A stretch of 19,960 nt of DNA, from NCBI GenBank assembly GCA_913046825.1, contig CAJWTF010000063.1:1-19960 (forward strand). Reading direction: 5' to 3'. Numbering within the stretch: the first letter of the stretch is position 1; each line of letters starts with the position of its first letter. This DNA is from an uncultured Rickettsiales bacterium. Lineage in GTDB: Bacteria; Pseudomonadota; Alphaproteobacteria; UBA8366. The translations under genes and the position numbers were made by a program. Of this stretch, positions 1 through 7,950 are shown piece after piece. The notes beneath the pieces were generated by a model. It saw only the letters and a list, made by a program, of their open reading frames with translations, had not been told where the DNA came from and did no database searches.

Positions 1-780
1 GTAATGCCAACTTGCCCGGTTGTCCCAGAACGCGATGGAGCCGGGCGCCCATTGGAAGCGATAAGTGTGCTCAGGCTTGGCGATATGATCGTATAGAATT
101 TTTAGGAAAGGCTCGGCCTCCGCATCCGTCCAACCGTCGATGCCGATGGTGAAGCCTGGATTGACGTAGATTGATTCGCGACCGCTGATCGGATGGCGAA
201 TGATCAACGGATGCACCGCATCTTGGTTTGCCGCTTCGTTATTACCGAGGCGCCCCGCCGTATCCTCTCCTTTTTGCATGTAGCGCGCCTGTGGGCCGAA
301 GACGTGGCGGCTCGAATGCAGGCCCTTTAACCCCTTGAGAATGGATTTGAACCCGTCGGAGAGTGTCTCGTAGGCCCGGCACGTACTGGCATACATGGTG
401 TCGCCGCCATGGGGAGGTGTTTGCCGGGCGACCAGGATAGAGCCCATGGCCGGTTCGATGTCGTAGGTGTGATCGGTATGCCAACCGCCGCCGATGTTTT
501 TCTTCTGGTCCGGCTCTTTCAGTACTTGCGCGATTTTTGGATGCCCATCCACGTGGGCGAAGAAGCGGTTGATGTTGATCGGCGCGAATTTCTCCGCGAA
601 GGCGATGTGATCTTCGGGTGATATGTCCTGATCGCGGAAGAACAAAACACCGTGCTCGCCAAGCGCGCTCCGTAATGTGCCGACGATGTTGTCCGACAGG
701 TCTTGTCCGAGGTCGATCCCTTCGATGAAGGCGCCGACGCCGCCACCTGAGGGGACAATGTTAATATCGTTGTTGCTCAT
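1..780 (-). CDS. TauD/TfdA-family Fe(II)/2-oxoglutarate dioxygenase (partial, 3' end outside window)
   Basis: The frame is open from the ATG at 778-780 to base 1, giving 260 codons and no stop, so the C-terminus lies beyond the window. The product begins MSNNDINIVPSGG and has the TauD/TfdA layout: an N-terminal strand region with GVLFFRDQ at about 44-51, the HxD iron motif in GGGWHTDHTY (His101, Asp103) and a second His in the last visible residues (NRASWHY, His259), which fits the distal iron ligand. The Arg that binds 2-oxoglutarate should follow and cannot be seen. Family members couple 2-oxoglutarate decarboxylation to hydroxylation of small acids such as taurine or aryloxyalkanoates; the substrate here is unknown. 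GGTGAGAG lies just upstream of the start. The gene is divergent from the amidase operon, so the two may share control. Confidence 0.9.
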   Translation of the reverse strand, partial: MSNNDINIVPSGGGVGAFIEGIDLGQDLSDNIVGTLRSALGEHGVLFFRDQDISPEDHIAFAEKFAPININRFFAHVDGHPKIAQVLKEPDQKKNIGGGWHTDHTYDIEPAMGSILVARQTPPHGGDTMYASTCRAYETLSDGFKSILKGLKGLHSSRHVFGPQARYMQKGEDTAGRLGNNEAANQDAVHPLIIRHPISGRESIYVNPGFTIGIDGWTDAEAEPFLKILYDHIAKPEHTYRFQWAPGSIAFWDNRASWHY

Positions 781-865
781 CGCTCTCACCGCTTGTTATG
801 AGCCGGGAAGCCCACAGTTGCTTGTGTGGAAGAAGTGTATTCGGCGGGGGCGGCCGGAGCAATGC
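781..865. other. Short divergent intergenic region, no convincing promoter
   Basis: This gap separates the minus-strand TauD-like gene from the amidase operon, so both promoters should lie here or inside the flanking genes. The only symmetry I see is CCACA (812-816) facing TGTGG (825-829) across 8 nt. That is too short to call an operator by itself. No clear -35/-10 pair was found. Confidence 0.35.
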
Positions 866-870
866 GGAGG
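866..870 (+). promoter_or_regulatory. Ribosome binding site that fixes the amidase start
   Basis: GGAGG lies 8 nt before the ATG at 879. An in-frame ATG at 798 has no comparable site, and the 27 extra residues it would add are low complexity and not amidase-like. The start at 879 is therefore preferred. Confidence 0.75.
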
Positions 871-878
871 CGACAGGA

Positions 879-2162
879 ATGACAGAACTCTGGAGACTTT
901 CGGCAAGTGAGATCACGCAGAAGATTGCGGCGGGCGATCTGACCTGCGAGGCGGTAACGGCGGCGTGCCTCGAGCGGATCAAGGATCGAGAGCCCGAGGT
1001 AGATGCCTGGATCTATCTCGATAAGGGCAAGGCCCTGGCGGATGCACGGGCAATCGATGCGGGCCCCTCCCAAGGCATGATCCATGGCGTGCCCGTTGGC
1101 GTGAAGGATATTATTGACACAAAGGATATGCCAACCGGGCACGGGACGATCATCCACACGCAAAATCACCCGAGCTATGATGCGCCCTGTGTGGCACAAT
1201 GCCGGGCCGAAGGCGGGTTGATGCTGGGCAAGACAGTGACGTCGGAATTCGCCCATCTCACGCCCGGCAAGACCAAGAATCCGCATAATCCGGCGCATTC
1301 GCCGGCGGGTTCGTCGAGCGGCTCCGGCGCTGCGGTGGCGGATTTCATGGTGCCGGTTGCATTTGGCACGCAGACCGGCGGCTCCATCGTGCGCCCCGCT
1401 GCTTTTAACGGCTGCATCGGTTACAAGCCGAGCTATGGCGACTACAACCCGCTCGGTGTCCACGACAATTCTCGAAGCGTCGACACGCTCGGAATGCTAA
1501 CCCGGACTATGGAGGATCAAGTGTTGATGCGCGCGGCGGTGATGGGCCTGCCGTATCGGCCACTTAAAACGATCCCCGTGTCCGACCTGAAGATTGGGCT
1601 CTGTCGCACACCCCATTGGGAACAAGCCGACGAGCCAACCCGTGCTTATGTGGAGGGGGCGGCGGTGTGGCTTTCGGAAGCGGGTGCTGATGTCTCCGAT
1701 TTCGATCTGCCGGATGGGTTTGACGGCCTGGAAGAGGCTTTCGATGTGGTCAGTGCATTTGAATTTTCGAGAGCGCTTGCTTACGAATGGCATAACCACC
1801 GGGATAAGCTCAGCGACCGGGTGAAGACAGAACGTTTGGAATTTGGATGGAGCCTCAGCTACGCGGCCTATCGGGCCGGATTGTGGGCGCTGCAGGATTA
1901 CCGCAATCGGTTCCACGCCTCGCTTGCGGGATACGACCTATTGATCACGCCAAGCGCCAATGGTGAGGCACCGGCGGACTTGAAGACCATTGGTCAGGCG
2001 CATTTCAATCGGGTTTGGACGGCGCTTTATTCTCCGGGTCTCAGTCTGCCACTCTTCACCGGACCGCTTGGTCTGCCCATCGGCCTGCAGGTCATCGGGC
2101 ATCTCGGCGATGACGAACGGTTTCTCGATGCTGGGGATGCGGTATTTCGCGCCCTTGGCTAG
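879..2162 (+). CDS. Amidase-signature family amidase
   Basis: A 427-aa protein of the amidase signature family, which uses a Ser-cisSer-Lys triad to hydrolyse amides. Lys76 is in GVPVGVKDIID, the Gly/Ser-rich AGSSSGSGAAVA stretch at about 143-154 carries the cis-Ser (best aligned as Ser145), and TGGSIVRPAAFNG carries the nucleophile Ser169. The GatA-like spacing of 24 residues between the two serines is kept. No signal peptide is seen, so it is probably cytoplasmic. The length is a little short but within the family range. No GatB or GatC gene is nearby, so this is more likely a catabolic amidase than the tRNA amidotransferase subunit. It is the first gene of the eight-gene plus-strand set, and the gap of about 50 nt to the intradiol subunit gene suggests co-transcription. 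The natural amide is unknown. Confidence 0.88.
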   Translation: MTELWRLSASEITQKIAAGDLTCEAVTAACLERIKDREPEVDAWIYLDKGKALADARAIDAGPSQGMIHGVPVGVKDIIDTKDMPTGHGTIIHTQNHPSYDAPCVAQCRAEGGLMLGKTVTSEFAHLTPGKTKNPHNPAHSPAGSSSGSGAAVADFMVPVAFGTQTGGSIVRPAAFNGCIGYKPSYGDYNPLGVHDNSRSVDTLGMLTRTMEDQVLMRAAVMGLPYRPLKTIPVSDLKIGLCRTPHWEQADEPTRAYVEGAAVWLSEAGADVSDFDLPDGFDGLEEAFDVVSAFEFSRALAYEWHNHRDKLSDRVKTERLEFGWSLSYAAYRAGLWALQDYRNRFHASLAGYDLLITPSANGEAPADLKTIGQAHFNRVWTALYSPGLSLPLFTGPLGLPIGLQVIGHLGDDERFLDAGDAVFRALG

Positions 2163-2212
2163 TACTGCCGGGCTGCGCTAGCGTGTTGGAAATCAACTAA
2201 GGGAGCGTTCTT

Positions 2213-2893
2213 ATGTCGAATTTGACGCAAGCGAAGAAGCGCGATTGGACCGTTCATCCAAAAGTATCGACTACACAGCCATTGGTCCCGATCCAGCAAA
2301 CATTGTCCGAGCTGACCAGCCCTGTTTTCGGCCACAACACGGTCAAGAAAATTGACGCAGACCTGACGAAGAATGCCGCCAAAAAGGGCCAGGAAGCCAT
2401 TGGTGAGCGGATGATTTTGACTGGGCTCGTTACAGATGAGGCGAATCGTCCCGTTCCCAACGCGCTGATTGAAATTTGGCAAACAAACGCCGCCGGTCTC
2501 TATGGCCACAAAGGTGATCAGCATGACGCGCCGGTCGATCCGAATTTCTTCGGTACCGGCCGTTGCGTCACAGACGCTGACGGTCGTTACAAATTCGTGA
2601 CGATCCGCCCTGGGGCTTACCCAATCGTCCGATTGGGCAATCGTTGGCGGCCCGCGCATATTCACTACTCGATCACTGGCGGTAGCTTCGCGCAACGCCT
2701 GATAACGCAATGTTATTTCCCTGGTGACCCCTTACAGGGGGAGGATTTCGTCTATCAAGCGGTGACCAACAAAGCGGCGCGCAAACGATTGATTGTAAAA
2801 TACGCGCCCGATCATTCGATTTTGGGCTATGCGGCGGGGCAGTCATTCGACATTGTGTTACGCGGCCGTAACGCCACTCCGATGGGGCATTGA
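2213..2893 (+). CDS. Intradiol ring-cleavage dioxygenase, beta (PcaH-like, iron-binding) subunit
   Basis: A 226-aa protein that aligns along its length with the protocatechuate 3,4-dioxygenase beta chain. The four Fe(III) ligands are all present with exact family spacing: Tyr97, Tyr136, His149 and His151 (WRPAHIHY). Arg146, Gln166 and Trp89, matching Arg457, Gln477 and Trp400 of the Pseudomonas enzyme, are kept. Two pocket positions differ in my alignment: Tyr324 is Trp12 (RDW near the N-terminus) and Trp449 is Ile138. Such enzymes open a catechol ring between the two hydroxyls. A strong site, AAGGGAG, precedes the ATG by 7 nt, and the alpha subunit gene follows after 3 nt. I give no pcaH symbol because the substrate is probably not protocatechuate. 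GC is about 52% over 2221-2460 by hand count, lower than in the downstream molybdenum hydroxylase genes. Confidence 0.9.
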   Translation: MSNLTQAKKRDWTVHPKVSTTQPLVPIQQTLSELTSPVFGHNTVKKIDADLTKNAAKKGQEAIGERMILTGLVTDEANRPVPNALIEIWQTNAAGLYGHKGDQHDAPVDPNFFGTGRCVTDADGRYKFVTIRPGAYPIVRLGNRWRPAHIHYSITGGSFAQRLITQCYFPGDPLQGEDFVYQAVTNKAARKRLIVKYAPDHSILGYAAGQSFDIVLRGRNATPMGH

Positions 2894-2896
2894 GAA

Positions 2897-3493
2897 ATGG
2901 CGAAGCAAACAGCCTCGAACACGATTGGCCCATTTTTTCATCACATCATGACGCCGGAAGGCCATGACCTTAAAGGCGTGACGGATAATCGTCTCGCAGG
3001 CAAGAAAACCAAGGGCGAACATATCCGTGTCGAAGGCCGTATTCTCGATGCGGAAGGCAAACCGTTGCGGGCCGCGATGTTAGAAATTTGGCAGGCGAAT
3101 GCCGCCGGGCGCTATAATTCTCCCGCGGACGACCGTGATGATATCAAAGTAGATAAGAAATTTAGTGGTTTCGGACGTGTTTCTTCGGGCGGCAAGGGTA
3201 GGTTTAAATTCAAAACAATTAAGCCGGGCTCAGTTCCAAGCGCTGGAAATACACCACAAGCGCCACATATAAACTTGGTCCTCTTCGCGGCAGCGATTCA
3301 CTCGCATTTGTTCACGCGGCTGTATTTCTCGGACGAGGTGGAAGCTAATGAGATCGATCCAGTGTTATCGTCCGTGGGTGACACACGCAGGGACTCATTG
3401 ATCGCTAGGCGTAAACAGACCAAGAACGGCATCGTATATCGTTTTGATGTCAGATTGGGTGGTGAAGGCGAGACCGTTTTCTTCGACGTGTGA
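2897..3493 (+). CDS. Intradiol ring-cleavage dioxygenase, alpha (PcaG-like) subunit
   Basis: A 198-aa partner of the preceding chain, matching the PcaG family from the N-terminal NTIGPFFH segment, which places Thr, Gly and Pro in the active site of the beta chain, to the C-terminal GEGETVFFDV. As in other alpha chains, the iron ligands are absent: APHINLVLF replaces the PAHIH motif. The Arg of LFARG (Arg133 of the Pseudomonas alpha chain), which lies at the substrate pocket, is replaced here, where the segment reads LFAAAIHSH. The two chains should assemble as alpha-beta protomers in the cytoplasm. The start lies 3 nt after the beta-chain stop, which points to translational coupling. GC is about 49% over 3121-3360 by hand count, against about 60% over 5161-5400. 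Confidence 0.88.
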   Translation: MAKQTASNTIGPFFHHIMTPEGHDLKGVTDNRLAGKKTKGEHIRVEGRILDAEGKPLRAAMLEIWQANAAGRYNSPADDRDDIKVDKKFSGFGRVSSGGKGRFKFKTIKPGSVPSAGNTPQAPHINLVLFAAAIHSHLFTRLYFSDEVEANEIDPVLSSVGDTRRDSLIARRKQTKNGIVYRFDVRLGGEGETVFFDV

Positions 3494-3530
3494 TACGAAG
3501 ACGGTGAAAATTATCATACGTGGATGTTGC

Positions 3531-3535
3531 GGAGG
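3531..3535 (+). promoter_or_regulatory. Ribosome binding site that fixes the amidohydrolase start
   Basis: GGAGG lies 8 nt before the ATG at 3544. The earlier in-frame ATG at 3520 would place this site inside the coding region and has no site of its own, so translation most likely begins MSEKPDLVLQGG. Confidence 0.7.
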
Positions 3536-3543
3536 AAGTTGCG

Positions 3544-4794
3544 ATGAGTGAGAAACCGGATTTGGTATTACAGGGTGGACGGGTGATCGATCCGGCACAG
3601 GGGATCGATAGCGTGATGGATGTTGCCATTTCGGGCGGCAAAATTGCGGCGCTCGGCAGTGAATTGTCGGGATTGGAGAATATAGATGTCTCCGGTCGTC
3701 TAGTCATTCCGGGCATGATCGACACCCACGCCCATGTTTTCGAGCATATCGGCGGTCCGTTCGGGTTGAACGCGGATATGGTTGGGGTTCATTCCGGGGT
3801 TACGACGCTGGTCGATCAGGGTGGGCCCAGCAGCATGACTTTCGCCGGATTTCGCCATTATGTTGTGGAGCAGTCGGCCAGCAATGTGGTCGCCTTTATC
3901 TCGGCCTATGTGGTCGGCGGACTCGAGGGACATTTCTACACGGACCTCTATGGGCCGTCTGGCGTTGATGTCGGTGCCACATGCCGTGTGATCGAGGGCA
4001 ATTGCGATTTGATTAAGGGGATCAAGGCGCATGCGGAAGTCGGCGGCTTCGCGCGCTGGGGCGTCAAAGTCATTGAAATGGCAAAAGATATCTCCCTGCA
4101 GTCGAATCTACCACTCTATATTCACTTGGGGCAACTCTGGCCGCTGCCCGAGAAGGGCGGTGTCGAGGTTGATCCCGATACCGTCATTCCCACCGTGGTG
4201 GACATGCTAACTCCTGGCGATGTCCTGGCGCACCCGTTTACACGGCATCCGGGCGGCTTCGTCGACAGCAAGGGCAATATGCATCCGGCGATCACTGAAG
4301 CGCTTGCGAAGGGTATCAAGATAGACGTTGGGCATGGTTCGCATTTCAGCTTCGAGATGGCGCACAAGGTGATGGAGGCAGGTGTCCTGCCGCACACGCT
4401 TGGTGCCGATATGCATGGCTACAATACAAAGGTGCCCAACCCCGAGATGGCCAAAGAAGAAGATCATATCTTCACCGGCGACGTAAAATTCAGCATGACC
4501 CATGCGATGACTGAGCTCGTGGCTCTTGGCATGCCGTTGGTGGACGTGGTGGCCACAGCGACATCGAACGCTGCCGAGATGATTGGCATGACTGATGAGA
4601 TTGGAACCTTGAAGCCGGGCATGGTTGCGGATGTCTCGGTCCTGGCGGACGAGCGGGGCAAATGGGTATTGCGCGACAACAGTGGCGATCAGGTTGTCGC
4701 GGACCAATATCTGCGTCCGGACTTCTGCCTGCGCGCGGGTAAACGCTTCGACGCTGATGCGATCATCCTGCCGCAACTCGAAGCCGCGGCCTGA
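3544..4794 (+). CDS. Amidohydrolase-superfamily metallohydrolase (dihydroorotase / acetyl-mandelate deacetylase-like)
   Basis: A 416-aa cyclic-amidohydrolase fold protein. The N-terminal beta-sandwich strand (LVLQGGRVIDPAQG) leads to the metal motif DTHAH (His62, His64). A likely carboxylated Lys161 sits in GIKAH, followed by His194 (YIHLG), His230 (LAHPF) and Asp289 (GADMH). All ligands of a two-metal site are therefore visible. The C-terminal IGTLKPGMVADVSVL strand closes the small domain. The closest family I recognise is the group containing Atu3266 and EF0837, annotated as dihydroorotase or deacetylase, in which Atu3266 is known to hydrolyse acetyl-R-mandelate-type esters. A real dihydroorotase is less likely because no pyrimidine genes are nearby. 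In this operon it may cut an ester, lactam or amide formed after ring cleavage. The next gene starts 7 nt after the stop. Confidence 0.82.
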   Translation: MSEKPDLVLQGGRVIDPAQGIDSVMDVAISGGKIAALGSELSGLENIDVSGRLVIPGMIDTHAHVFEHIGGPFGLNADMVGVHSGVTTLVDQGGPSSMTFAGFRHYVVEQSASNVVAFISAYVVGGLEGHFYTDLYGPSGVDVGATCRVIEGNCDLIKGIKAHAEVGGFARWGVKVIEMAKDISLQSNLPLYIHLGQLWPLPEKGGVEVDPDTVIPTVVDMLTPGDVLAHPFTRHPGGFVDSKGNMHPAITEALAKGIKIDVGHGSHFSFEMAHKVMEAGVLPHTLGADMHGYNTKVPNPEMAKEEDHIFTGDVKFSMTHAMTELVALGMPLVDVVATATSNAAEMIGMTDEIGTLKPGMVADVSVLADERGKWVLRDNSGDQVVADQYLRPDFCLRAGKRFDADAIILPQLEAAA

Positions 4795-4801
4795 TCGGCG
4801 G

Positions 4802-7141
4802 ATGAACGATATCCATCAAGGAGTTGGCGCGCCGCTGCCGCGTAAGGAAGACGAGCGTTTCATGCGCGGCCGTGGCCGCTATGTCGCGGATATTAAGCCG
4901 GCGGGAACTCGTGAAGTTTCGTTCTTGCGTAGCCCTCTGGCGCACGCTCGCATCCTGGGCGCGCGCGTTCCAGCAGATATCCGGGATAAGGTATTTCTCG
5001 CGCAGGATTTGACGGATGTGCAACCGATCCGTGCTGTCTCTGCTTTGCCCGGGTTCAAGCCTTCCGTGCAGCCGGCGTTGGCGGACGAGAAAGTACGTTA
5101 TGTGGGCGAGCTGGTCGCTATGTGCGTTGCCGATACTCGTGCCGAAGCCGAGGATATCGCCGCGCGGGTCGAAATCGATTTTGAGGAACTTCCTGCAATT
5201 CACGATATGCTCCAGGCACGCGATGCGGATGCCGCACTGCTCCATGAGGTGTGGGGCGACAATGTTTTCTTGGAGAGTTTCGTCGACGTCGGAGATGTTG
5301 GCGCGGTTGCGGCGCGCGCGGCAATCAAGGTCGAGCGTGAATTCCGCACGGCGCGCCAATGCATGTCGCCAATCGAAGGCCGCGGTGTCATCGCTGAGTG
5401 GGACACGCGCCTAGAACAACTGATTATGCACAGCGCCACGCAAATGCCGCATATCGTGCGCAGTGGTCTCGCCGAATGTCTCGGGATAGAGCATGGGCGG
5501 ATACGCATCATTTCCCCGGATGTCGGCGGCGGCTTTGGGTATAAGGGCATCCTCCTGGCGGAGGAGGTAGCGCTTGGTTGGCTGGCCATGCGGCTCGGCC
5601 GTCCGGTCCGCTGGATCGAGGACCGTCGCGAGCAGTTGACCGCCAACGCCAATTGTCGCGAACATCATTACAAGATCACCGGGTATGCGGACGAGAACGG
5701 CAAACTGCTGGGGCTCGAGGCGCAGGCGCATGTAGATTCCGGTGCGTATTCGGCCTATCCGTTCTCCGCTTGTCTCGAATCTGCGCAGGTTGGCAGTATT
5801 CTGCCCGGACCATACGATTTCGAGGCGTTTCGCTGCCGGACTTGGTCATTGGCCACGAACAAACCGCCGATCCTGCCCTATCGTGGTGTCGCTCGAACCG
5901 GTGTTTGTTTCGCCACGGAATTAGTGCTGGATGCCATTGCGCGGGAAGTCGGGAAAGAGCCGCACGAAGTTCGATTGATGAATTTGCCGTCGGCGGATGT
6001 GATGCCGTTCGACAATATCACGGCCAAACATTTCGACAGTGGCGACTATCCGACCTGTCTGAAGAAGGCGGTCGAGGCCATCGATGTGGCGAGCGTGCGG
6101 GAGCGACAGAAAACGACGGAATCTGACGGCCGCAAGATTGGTGTAGGCCTCTCGATTTTCTGCGAGCAGGGCGCCCACGGCACGACCGTCTATGCGGGCT
6201 GGGGTATTCCCATGGTGCCGGGGCACGAACAATGCGGTGCCCGGTTGACCCCGGATGGTGAATTGGAATTGCGCATCGGCGCGCACAGTCACGGGCAAGG
6301 ACTTGAGACTACGTTGGCGCAGGTCGCGCACGAAATTCTTGGCATCGACCCGGGTCTCGTCCGATTGGTCCACGGCGATACCGGTGTCACACCTTATTCG
6401 ACGGGGACGTGGGGGTCGCGCTGCATGGTGATGTCCGGTGGCGCGGTCGCGACCGCATGCGAAGCCTTGGCCGAGCGGGCGAAATGTATCGGCGCGTCAC
6501 TTCTACAGACCGAAGAAGCGGATGTGCGCGTTGAGGCGGGTAACGTTGTCTCGCCGAACAATTCGATCAGCCTTCGCGATATCGCCAAAGTCTGGTATCT
6601 GAAACCGCAGGATCTGCCGGGAGATGTTGACCCGGCTGGATTAGAGGTGACTGTCGGCTATAAACCGGACGTGGATACCGGCACTTTCAGTTATGCCGCC
6701 CACGCGGTTATCGTTGCCGTCGATACCGAGATCGGCCAGGTGGAAATTCTTGACTATGTCGTGGTTGAAGACGGCGGCGTGCTGGTCAATCCGATGATTG
6801 TCGATGGGCAAGTCTACGGCGGCACGATCCAGGGCATCGGCACCGCGCTCTATGAAGAAATGCCGTTCGACGACCGCGGACAACCGCTGGCCTCGACCTT
6901 CGCGGATTATCTGTTGCCCGGCACTGCGGAATCGCCTGACATCCGTGTTCTGCATATGGAGACGCCGTCCCCCTACACGCGGTTCGGGCAGAAAGGCATC
7001 GGCGAGAGTGGCGCTATTGGCCCACCCGCTGCCATCGGCAATGCGGTCAACGACGCGCTGCGCGAATTCGGCGCAGAAGTATCACAGCTACCGATCACAC
7101 CGCGCCGGATACTGGAAGCTCTGCGGGAGGCGGCATCGTGA
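4802..7141 (+). CDS. Molybdenum hydroxylase large subunit (xanthine dehydrogenase / CoxL-like, form II type)
   Basis: A 779-aa molybdopterin-binding chain. It opens with the usual GAPLPRKEDERFMRGRGRYV segment, has the cofactor-binding GGGFGYK motif at 242-248, a form II-type active loop PYRGVAR at 359-365, and near the C-terminus GQKGIGESG with the conserved catalytic Glu735. These enzymes hydroxylate aromatic heterocycles or aldehydes using oxygen from water. The loop is not the AYxCSFR loop of true aerobic CO dehydrogenase, so CO oxidation is unlikely. The start at 4802 fits the family N-terminus; an open frame continues further upstream inside the amidohydrolase gene, but the added residues are not family-like. 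The ribosome site is weak, so translation probably depends on coupling to the gene ending 7 nt earlier. Gene order is large, medium, small. No CoxDEF or XdhC-like maturation gene is in the window. Confidence 0.92.
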   Translation: MNDIHQGVGAPLPRKEDERFMRGRGRYVADIKPAGTREVSFLRSPLAHARILGARVPADIRDKVFLAQDLTDVQPIRAVSALPGFKPSVQPALADEKVRYVGELVAMCVADTRAEAEDIAARVEIDFEELPAIHDMLQARDADAALLHEVWGDNVFLESFVDVGDVGAVAARAAIKVEREFRTARQCMSPIEGRGVIAEWDTRLEQLIMHSATQMPHIVRSGLAECLGIEHGRIRIISPDVGGGFGYKGILLAEEVALGWLAMRLGRPVRWIEDRREQLTANANCREHHYKITGYADENGKLLGLEAQAHVDSGAYSAYPFSACLESAQVGSILPGPYDFEAFRCRTWSLATNKPPILPYRGVARTGVCFATELVLDAIAREVGKEPHEVRLMNLPSADVMPFDNITAKHFDSGDYPTCLKKAVEAIDVASVRERQKTTESDGRKIGVGLSIFCEQGAHGTTVYAGWGIPMVPGHEQCGARLTPDGELELRIGAHSHGQGLETTLAQVAHEILGIDPGLVRLVHGDTGVTPYSTGTWGSRCMVMSGGAVATACEALAERAKCIGASLLQTEEADVRVEAGNVVSPNNSISLRDIAKVWYLKPQDLPGDVDPAGLEVTVGYKPDVDTGTFSYAAHAVIVAVDTEIGQVEILDYVVVEDGGVLVNPMIVDGQVYGGTIQGIGTALYEEMPFDDRGQPLASTFADYLLPGTAESPDIRVLHMETPSPYTRFGQKGIGESGAIGPPAAIGNAVNDALREFGAEVSQLPITPRRILEALREAAS
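7125..7130 (+). promoter_or_regulatory. Ribosome binding site supporting a GTG start for the FAD subunit
   Basis: GGGAGG lies 7 nt before the GTG at 7138, which overlaps the large-subunit stop codon (GTGA). The spacing and the family N-terminus agree on this non-ATG start. Confidence 0.75.
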
Positions 7142-7950
7142 AGCCCGCAACTTTCGACTACGCCCGCGCCTCGAACCTGTCCGATGCGGCAGAATTCTTG
7201 GGTGACGATACGAAGTTCAACCGTGTACTGGCCGGTGGGCAATCGCTTGGCCCGATGCTGAACTTGCGTTTGTTGCAACCGGACCGGTTGTTGGATGTGA
7301 CCCGCATCCCGGAAATGAAAACAATTGAGCGCGACGGTGACGCGGTCCTAATCGGAGCCTGCGTAACCCATGCCGCGATTGAAGACGGCGGCATACCCGA
7401 TACGACGAACGGGATGTTGGATACTGTGGCCGGTGGCATTGCCTGCCGCGCCATTCGCAATCGCGGCACCATGGGAGGCAGTATTGCACATGCAGACCCT
7501 GCCGCCGATTGGCCCGTCTGTCTGATGGCACTTGGCGCGGATGTCACCGTTCATGGACAGTCGGGCGCGCGGCACCTCTCGGTTGGCGACTTCTTGGAGG
7601 GTCCGTTTCAGACAGCCCTTCAAGCCGGCGAGCTTCTGACAGGCATTCGAATTCCTGTGCTCTCCGCCTCCGCGCGATGGGGGTATTACAAATTCTGCCG
7701 CAAGGTTGGCGAGTTCGCCGAAACCATGGCGGCTGTTTTGCATGATCCGGAGAGAGGTATCGCGCGCGCGGTGATTGGTGCGACGGAAGCGCGGCCGACC
7801 GTGATCGAAGAAGGGGTAAAAGTGGACGCGAGTTTTGACGCGAAGGCTGCCGAAGATATAGTCGAACGGGCCTTTCCCGATGCCGATTGGTACAAGCGCC
7901 GTCTTCATGCAGCCGCTTTGCGCCGCGCGGTTGAGGAGGCGGTGCGATGA
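7138..7950 (+). CDS. Molybdenum hydroxylase FAD-binding medium subunit (CoxM/XdhB-like)
   Basis: A 270-aa protein starting with GTG and beginning KPATFDYARASNLSDA. It carries the two FAD-binding signatures of the family, AGGQSLGPMLNLR (from residue 32) and RNRGTMGGSIAHADPAAD (from residue 107), followed by the C-terminal domain typical of CO dehydrogenase flavoproteins. It should accept electrons from the 2Fe-2S chain and pass them to an acceptor. Length is usual for the family. The gene overlaps the large-subunit stop by GTGA and the small-subunit start by ATGA, so the three chains are tightly coupled in translation. Substrate choice is set by the large chain, not by this one. Confidence 0.92.
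   Translation: MKPATFDYARASNLSDAAEFLGDDTKFNRVLAGGQSLGPMLNLRLLQPDRLLDVTRIPEMKTIERDGDAVLIGACVTHAAIEDGGIPDTTNGMLDTVAGGIACRAIRNRGTMGGSIAHADPAADWPVCLMALGADVTVHGQSGARHLSVGDFLEGPFQTALQAGELLTGIRIPVLSASARWGYYKFCRKVGEFAETMAAVLHDPERGIARAVIGATEARPTVIEEGVKVDASFDAKAAEDIVERAFPDADWYKRRLHAAALRRAVEEAVR

Noticed and set aside
812..829. CCACA / TGTGG inverted repeat in the first divergent gap
   Set aside because: Only 5-bp arms with no promoter elements around them; this is common by chance.
786..1463. Open frame of 225 codons on the minus strand inside the amidase gene
   Set aside because: It is a shadow of the amidase frame, whose catalytic motifs run through the same bases. It has no recognisable domain and no ribosome site.
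2213..3493. A standard protocatechuate branch of the beta-ketoadipate pathway
   Set aside because: No pcaB, pcaC, pcaD, pcaI/J or pcaQ homologue is present, and pocket residues for protocatechuate seem replaced. Family membership is kept but the pcaHG symbols are not given.
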